Origin: an uncultured Saprospiraceae bacterium
Lineage (GTDB): Bacteria > Bacteroidota > Bacteroidia > Chitinophagales > Saprospiraceae
NCBI GenBank assembly: GCA_937951685.1
Contig: CALFBG010000182.1
Location: 25,779 to 89,778, forward strand
Length of the DNA: 64,000 nucleotides
Reading direction: 5' to 3'
The position numbers were made by a program, and so were the translations under genes. The notes below the pieces were generated by a model. It worked only from the letters and a program-made list of their open reading frames with translations. It was not told the origin of the DNA and did no database searches. This document shows, one piece after another, positions 50,201-59,200 of the stretch. Positions within the stretch are counted from its first letter, which is position 1; every line of letters begins with the position of its first letter.

Positions 50201-53200
50201 ATCGATTGTATCGCACGGGCGATATGGTAAGATGGTTGGAAGATGGTCGATTAGAATTTGCGGGCAGAAAAGATTCACAGGTAAAAATTAGAGGATATCG
50301 GATTGAATTAGGAGAAATAGAGGCAAAACTTCAAGACTCCGATTTAATTACGAATAGTATTGTCTTAGCAAAAGAAGATGAAACGGGCAATAAGCAATTA
50401 GTAGCTTACCTGATACCGAATGGTGACTTTGATAAAAAAGCGATTCAAGCACACTTGAAAACGACTTTGCCTGCATACATGGTACCAAGCATTATGATGG
50501 AGTTGGATGCTTTTCCTTTGAACAGTAATGGAAAGGTAGATAAAAAAGCATTACCAATTCCAAACCTTTTAGGCTTGCTTAGTACGACATACATTGCCCC
50601 AAGAAATGCAGTAGAACTTCAACTTGCGACAATTTGGGGACGGTTACTCAACCAAGATGAAGTTGGTATTTATGATGACTTTTTTGAATTGGGCGGTCAC
50701 TCGCTACTCGCTACCAGAGTTGTTTCTGCGATTCGCAAACAATTACAAATCGAAATTAAGATTGTCGACTTATTCAAACATCCTACGGTTGCATCTTTAG
50801 CGGAACTTATGCTCACGAAAGGCAAAACAATGCTGCCCGGAATTGTAGCGGAAGCGCGTCCTGAGCGAATTCCTTTATCGTATGCACAAGAGCGTTTATG
50901 GTTTATTGACCAATTCGGAGGAAGCCTCAATTATCATTTACCTATGATCCACCGTTTCGATCAGGATTTAGAGGTTGAACTATTGGAATACGCATTCAGC
51001 GAAACGGTTAATCGACACGAAGCTTTACGGACTATTTTCTTAACGGGAGAAGATGGAGCGCCTTATCAATTTATTTTACCTGAAAATGAATGGAAACTGA
51101 GTTACGAAGTGTGTCCAACTAGCGAATCAGAAGATTGGCTAGAAGATCGCATTGAGTCAGCAGTAATGAAGGCATTTGATCTGACGAAAGATCATATGTT
51201 ACGGGCAAATTTGATCCAATTAAAGGATGGAGATTACCTTTTAGTTTTAGTGTTACACCACATCGCGACGGATGGTTGGTCACAACCCATTTTCTTCGGA
51301 GAATTACTAGAACAATACGAAGCGCGTAAAGCCAATCGCGCACCGGCGTTAAAACCGCTTACGGTGCAGTATGCAGATTATGCCATTTGGCAGCGCAAAT
51401 ATTTATCAGGTGATTTACTTGAGGAGAAGATGTTGTATTGGGAAAATAAATTACAAGGGGTCGAAGTATTGGATTTCCCTACGGATTTCATTAGACCTTC
51501 CATACAAAGTATGAACGGTAGTTCTTGCACCACAATGCTTGATCAAGACTTGACTCAACAACTCAAAGCTTTGTCAAAGGAAAGAGGCGTTACGATGTTT
51601 ATGCTGATGTTGACTAGCTTTAAAGTTTTACTATATAAATATACTGGACAAGCGGATATCGCAGTAGGTAGTGCCATCGCAAATCGAACACAGGCGGAAA
51701 TCGAAGACTTGATTGGTTTCTTCGTCAATACCTTAACCTTAAGAAGTGATTTAGGAGAGAACCCTCGTTTCCTCGATTTATTAGAGCAGGTTAAAACAAC
51801 AACTTTAGAAGCTTATAGTCATCAAGAAGTTCCTTTTGAAAAAATTGTTGATCGGTTGGTGGTGAAACGAGATATGAGTACTTCATCTTTATTCCAAGTG
51901 TTATTTTCTTACAGTGGAATGACGGATTATACAACGGAGTCTAGTCGGAATGAAAGTGCTATTCCCGCAGATGATGCTGAGACAACTATCGTAGCAGCAG
52001 AGGAAGAAAACTTTGCATTTGAAGTGGCTAAGTTTGATCTCACTTTCAATGTTTCAGAAACGGAAGAAGGGCTAGGCATTTCGATTCAATATTGCACAGA
52101 TTTATTTCTGCAAAGTACGATTGAGCGAATGTTATCCCATTTCAAAGTGTTGATCTCGTCGATTGTGACGAACACTGAGGAGCAACTTGACCAACTCAGC
52201 ATGTTGAGTAATCAAGAAGAAGAAAAATTACTATCATTTAATGATTCGTTAAATGTATATCCTCAAGAAGAGACTTTAGTGAGTTTGTTTGCGACAGCAG
52301 TAAGTAAGTCTAGCAGCGCTACCGCAGTTGTTTTTGGAAATGATGCTTTGACGTACGAAGCCTTAGATGAGCGTTCTAATCAATTGGCACATTACCTTCG
52401 TTCACAAGGGGTGAAGGAAGAATCTTTAGTCTGTATTTGTTTAGAGCGTAGTCTTGAAATGATAATTGGAATTCTCGGTATTTTAAAAGCAGGAGCGGCT
52501 TACGTACCGATTGATCCTAGTTACCCTGCCGATCGAATTAGCTATACGCTAGAAGATTCGGCGGCAGCATTCGTAATCAGTACGAAGACTTCAGCAGCAG
52601 TTTTGCCTACGACAGACTTGTTAAATATTATCTTGTTAGATGAAGAATGGGAGGAAATTGCGAAGGAGTCAACGACTGAAGTAGTACTTGATTTGCGATC
52701 AAGCAATTTAGCCTACATTATTTATACTTCGGGTTCTACAGGATTACCTAAAGGTGTTTTAGTAGAACACTGCAATGTGGTTAGTTTGTTCCGACACGAG
52801 CCGGCAACCTATGATTTTGATGAGCAAGATGTTTGGACGCTGTTCCATTCTTTCTGTTTTGACTTTTCAGTATGGGAAATTTTTGGCGCCTTATTGCATG
52901 GTGGAAAATTAGTAGTAGTACCTAAAACAGTTACGAGAGATACGGAAGCTTTTGCAGATTTATTGGTTGAAGAAAAAGTAACGGTACTGAATCAAACGCC
53001 CGGAGCATTTTACTTGTTACAAGAATCTTATTTACCTAAAAATCCAGAGACGAGTTTGCGTTACGTTATTTTTGGAGGAGAGGCATTAAGCCCTCGCAAA
53101 CTCCAAGCATGGTACGAACGTTATACAGATTGTAAGTTGATCAACATGTATGGGATTACGGAAACAACGGTACATGTCACCTACAAAGAACTTGGAGCGG

Positions 53201-56200
53201 AAGATCTTCGCTTGGGCGTGAGCAATATTGGAAAGTCGATTCCTAGTTTACGGTGCTACTTATTGGATACGACAAGAACGCTTTCCCCGCTTGGTGTAGT
53301 AGGAGAGTTGTACGTTGCCGGAGCTGGTGTGGTACGAGGATATTTGAATCGTCCAACACTCAGTGCAGACCGTTTTGTCGAGCATCCCCTAGCACCAGAC
53401 GGTAAGTTGTATCGCACGGGAGACTTAGCAAAGTGGTTGCCAAATGGTGATTTAGAATACTTAGGTCGAATTGACAATCAAGTTAAGATTAGAGGATATC
53501 GAATTGAAATTGGAGAAATAGAAACGGTTCTCCAACAAGCTACTGCGGTTGCCCAGTGTGTCGTCGTTGCCCATAAAGATGGAAATGGTGATCCTCGTCT
53601 CATTGCTTACATTGTACCTGAAAATGATTTTAGTGAACTAACTCATAAGGAGATTCAACATTACTTGAAAGCACAGTTGCCGGAATATATGTTGCCTTCC
53701 TTATTGGTGGAATTGGATGCATTACCATTAACTTCCAACGGAAAAATTAATAAAAAGGCTTTACCGGAACCAATATTTGGAGCATTACAAGCAGAAACTT
53801 ACGTTGCGCCTCGTAGCGAAATGGAGCAAGAACTTGCCGCAATTTGGGCTAGTTTATTGAACATTGAAAAAGTAGGGGTATTTAATGATTTCTTTGAGTT
53901 AGGAGGTCATTCCTTATTGGCAACCAGAGTCGCGTCTGCGATTCGGAAAAATTTACAAGTTGAAGTCAAAATTGCAGATCTATTCGTCCATACAACGATT
54001 GCAGCGTTATCGAATTTCTTATTAACGGAAGGCGTAAAAGTAAACTTGCCAACCATTGTTGCAACGGATCGACCAGAAAGAATTCCTTTGTCTTATAGTC
54101 AAGAACGCTTATGGTTTATTGATCAATTAGGAGGAAGTGTCAATTATCATATGCCTTTGATTCACCGTTTTGGAGAAGATTTAGACATAGCGGTACTGGA
54201 ACACGCCTTTCAAGAAACAATTAATCGACACGAAGTGTTACGTACCGTTTTCTTAACGGAAGATGGAGAACCTTACCAATCGATTTTACCAAGAGATCAA
54301 TGGACACTCAGTTACGAAGAATATCCAACGAATGCATCAGCTGATTGGCTAGAAAATCGTATTGAATCAGAAGTGGTGAAAGCATTTGATATGACTACCG
54401 ATCATATGGTGCGTGCGCACTTGATCAAATTAGAAAATGGAGAATATCTCTTAATTTTAGTCGTTCACCATATTGCAACGGACGGTTGGTCACAGCCAAT
54501 TTTCTTTGGAGAATTATTAGAATCCTACGACGCTCGCAAAGCAGATCGTGTACCAGCATTAAAAGCACTCAGCATACAATATGCAGATTATGCAATCTGG
54601 GAACGTAAATACCTATCGGGTGATTTACTCGAAGAGAAAATGTTGTATTGGGAAACCAAGCTGCAAGACGTAGAAGTACTAAACTTCCCTACGGATTTTA
54701 TTAGACCTTCGATCCAGAGTATGAGTGGTGATTCTTTTACCGCAATCCTTGATCAAGATTTGAGCAGCGCACTAAAAGCATTGTCGCAAGAAAAAGGCGT
54801 TACCATGTTTATGTTGACCTTGACTATTTTTAAAGTCTTGCTATACAAATATACTGGACAAGCTGATATCGCAGTAGGTAGTGCCATCGCTAATCGAACA
54901 CAAGCCGAAGTGGAAGACTTAATTGGCTTCTTCGTAAACACCTTAACCTTAAGAAGTGACTTAGCGGATAATCCGAGATTTGATGATTTATTAGAACAGG
55001 TTAAAACAACAACTTTAGAAGCTTACAATCATCAAGAGGTTCCTTTTGAAAAAATCGTTGATCGTTTGATTGTGAAACGAGATATGAGCCGTACGCCTTT
55101 ATTCCAAATGCTATTTGCGTATCACGGAATGACGGATTATACAAGCGCATCTGACTCAAATGAGATGCCTATCGCAAAGGATGCTACGGAAGAGACTATT
55201 GTACAAACGGAAGCAACAAACATTGAAGACGACTTCGAATTTGAAGTAGCTAAATTTGATATAAGCTTTAATGTCTCAGAAACAGAAGAAGGACTAGTCG
55301 TTTCAATTCAATACTGTACGGACTTGTTTTTACCAAGTACAATTGAGCGAATGATGTCACATTTTAAAGTGTTGACTTCGTCGGTTGTGACTACTTTTGA
55401 AGAGCGCCTTGATCAACTCAAAATGTTGAGTAACAAAGAGGAAGAATTATTATACTCGTTTAACGATACGGCAAAGGTCTATCCTCAGGAAGAAACTTTA
55501 TTGAATTTGTTTGCGGCACAAGTAGAGCAGTCTAGAACGGCGACAGCAATTGTTTTTGAAGAAGATACGCTGACTTACGGAGCATTAGATGAATATTCGA
55601 ATCAATTGGCTCATTACCTTCGTTCGCAAGGAGTGAAGCAAGAATCTTTGGTCTGTATTTGTTTAGAGCGTAGTGCTGAAATGATAATTGGGATTTTAGC
55701 CATACTCAAAGCGGGTGGTGCTTATGTTCCGATTGACCCAACTTATCCTACGAAACGGATTCAATACATTTTGGAAGATACTGCTGCCGAATTTATGATT
55801 ACGGCTAGTGTATACGCTGAGGTGATACCGGAAACAGAAAAGGTGAAAATGATTTTGTTAGATGAAGCGTTACCTTCCATTTCTCAGGAATCAGTTCTTG
55901 AGGTAGAATGTGATCTTCTATCGAGCAACCTTGCTTACGTGATTTATACTTCAGGCTCAACTGGAAATCCTAAAGGTGTAATGATTCAGCACGATAGTTT
56001 GTTAAACTACCTACAATACAGCATTGATGCGTATCAAGAAGGAATTGAATCTTTCAGCTTCCCACTATTTACGTCGTTTGCTTTCGATTTGACACAAACG
56101 AGTATTTACTTGACTTTGCTGACAGGTGGAACGTTAACAATTGAAAACGGAAGGGAAGTAAGCCTTGTTTTAAATAATATCTTGAAAAACAAGACGATCA

Positions 56201-59200
56201 ATTCTATCAAGCTAACACCAGCACACGCTAGTATCTTAGAGGATATTCCTAATGCTAACTTGAAATTAGCGATTCTGGGTGGAGATCAATTAGAAAAGCA
56301 ACAAGTAGAGAATTTAAAAAATATTAATTCGGAGATTCGGGTTATCAATGAATATGGACCAACGGAAGCAACGATTGGATGCACGACCCACGAAGTGCAA
56401 GTAGAGGATGCTCAAATTTTGATTGGCGGACCCATCGCGAATACCCAAATTTATATTTTAGACCAAAACCAAGCGCTTGTTCCAATAGGTGTGCCGGGAG
56501 AAATATATATCGGTGGAGACGGTTTGGCAAGAGCTTATTTGGGGCGACCAGAATTGACGGCAGAAAAATTTATTACAAATGCTTTCTCCTCAAATGAATC
56601 AGACCGATTGTATCGTACGGGCGATTTAGGAAGGTGGTTACCCGATGGTAATATCGCATACTTGAGAAGAATGGATGATCAGGTTAAGGTCAGAGGATAT
56701 CGAATTGAATTGAAGGAGATTGAAATTAGATTACAAGAATCTCCTTTGGTACAAAGCAGTACGGTGATTACCCGAAAAGATACAACGGGCGATCAATATT
56801 TGGTAGCTTACATTGTTCCTCACGAAACCTTTGATAGAGAAGGTATTCGCAATGACTTGAAAGCTGTTTTACCACAGTACATGTTGCCTTCTTTGCTGAT
56901 AGAATTAGAGGAGTTACCTTTGACTGCGAATGGGAAAATTGATAAAAAGGCTTTACCCGAGCCAAGTTTTAGCGCTGCTCAATCTGGTATTTATGTCGCA
57001 CCTCGCAACAATTTGGAACGCGAAATTGCAACTATTTGGGGGGAATTGTTAGATGTCGAAAAAGTAGGCGTAGAAGATGATTTCTTCGAATTGGGTGGTC
57101 ATTCTTTAATGGCAATTAAATTACTATCCAAAATGGTGAAACGCTTATCTATCGACATCACCGTTGTAGATATCTTTACCAAACCTACGATTGCGCGCTT
57201 AGCCGAATTTATTATGGATCAATCTGATAGCTATCTGCTTTCCAGGATTGAGGCGATGGGTAAAAGTGAGCGAGTGCCTTTATCTTTATCACAAGAGCGG
57301 CTTTGGTTGAAAAATAAATTGATGCCAAACGCGGCAGATCATATTTCCTTGGTGCATCGTTTAAATGGATCAATTGATCCCGAGCAATTAGCACTCGCTT
57401 TTAAAGCAATGATTCATCGTCATAGTGTGCTTAGAACTGTTTTTGAAGAAGAAGACAACGAACTGCGCCAATTGATCCTTACCGACGTAGAGTGGGAAAT
57501 GGTATACGAAGAAAGACCATTCTTTAAAGACGAACGTTGGTTGGATCGAGAAACGCGTGCCATTATCGAACAGCGTTTCGATCTCAGCAAAGATTGCCTC
57601 TTACGCGCTAAGCTAATCAAATTTAATGATCAGGATTATATGCTAACCATTGTACTGCATCGAGCAGCTTCTGATGTTTGGTCCCTTCCATTGTTCTTTG
57701 AAGAGTTGCTAGAATATTACGAAGCACAACGTGCCGGACGTCCTGTAGCATTACAAGCGCTTGAGATTAGTTATGGTGACTTCGCCGGCTGGCAACGTAC
57801 CATTCTTGATCCTGGTGCAGTCGCAGAAAGCCTCGCTTACTGGTCCAATAGCTTAAAAAATGTTGCACCAATTCATCTTCCTATCGACAAAGAAAGACCG
57901 ACCATTCAAACCGCTGCAACGGCTTATCAGGTTCATGTTTTGTCTCCAGCTTTATCAACAAAGATTGATGCGTTTGTGGAACGGGAAGGCTTGAGCTCGT
58001 TCTCCGTATTACTGACCGCATTCAAAATTTTATTGCATAAATACTCTGGACAGGAAGACTTAGTAATCGGTACACAAGTGCCAAATCGTAAGAAAACGGA
58101 ATTGGCTAACTTGGTTGGGAATTTTGAAAATACCTTAGCGATTCGGACACAGTTATCTACCGATTTGAGTTTTGCTACGTACTTAGCACAAGTCAATGAT
58201 ACCTTGTTGGAAATCGAGCCTCATGCTGATGTAACGTTTGAACAAGTAATTGCTGCTGTTTCAGAAATTAGAGATTTGAGTAGACATCCTATTGTCCAAG
58301 CTTTATTAGTGGTCGATGAAAGTCCGTCAAACCTCATGATGGCTACAACCACCGAAAGTTCTTACGTCAATGAAAGTTACAAGTACGCTAAGTCCAATAT
58401 GGATATTTCTATTTTTGCAAGAGCAAGCGTAGAAGGATTACAATTAAACATACTCTACGCGGAAGATTTATTTACCGCGCAGCGGATTGAGGAAATGATG
58501 ATGAACTTTGAGTGCTTACTCACAAGGGTCTTGGAAAATATGGCTACTCCTATTGCCGACTTAGGCGTAATGGTAGCAACGGATAAGCTCAATAAAAATG
58601 GTAAGCGGGTAGGAGATACAGCCTATACTTTATCTGCAATCCCTAGCGAAGGAACTACTACATCTAAGGATAAAGCAGTATTGCCCACTAGGCAAGTTCA
58701 ATTGCCAGATGGTCTTGTTGATTTGATGCGTATTGCAAAAGTAATTGAGCAATCGCCATTCGTGGAGCAGGCTGTAGTAAGTACAATGCCTACGGAGCAT
58801 GGAACGCCTTCGTTGGTTGCATGTATTGTGATGAATCATCATCAGGCTGATATTACTCCAGTTGATGTCTATAGCTTTTTGAAAGGAAGATTGCCAGTAC
58901 ATATGTTGCCGGTAGTTTTACACAAAGTATCAACATTGCCAGCCTTTACGCCAAGTATTACGGCGGCGGATTGGCCAACCTTCGAACAAATTGATCTCGA
59001 AGTAGCACTACAGGAAGCTAACGTTAGTCCATCCTCCAAAGCAGCGCTTCGGTTGAAACCACTTTGGCAAAAAGTGCTGGATGTGAAAAAAGTTGGGGTC
59101 TTAGATGACTTCTTCGCCTTAGGAGGCAACGCTTTACAAGCGGCACAGCTGGTTGTTTTGATTCAAGAAGAGTTAGAAGTTGAGTTAGATTTAATTGATA

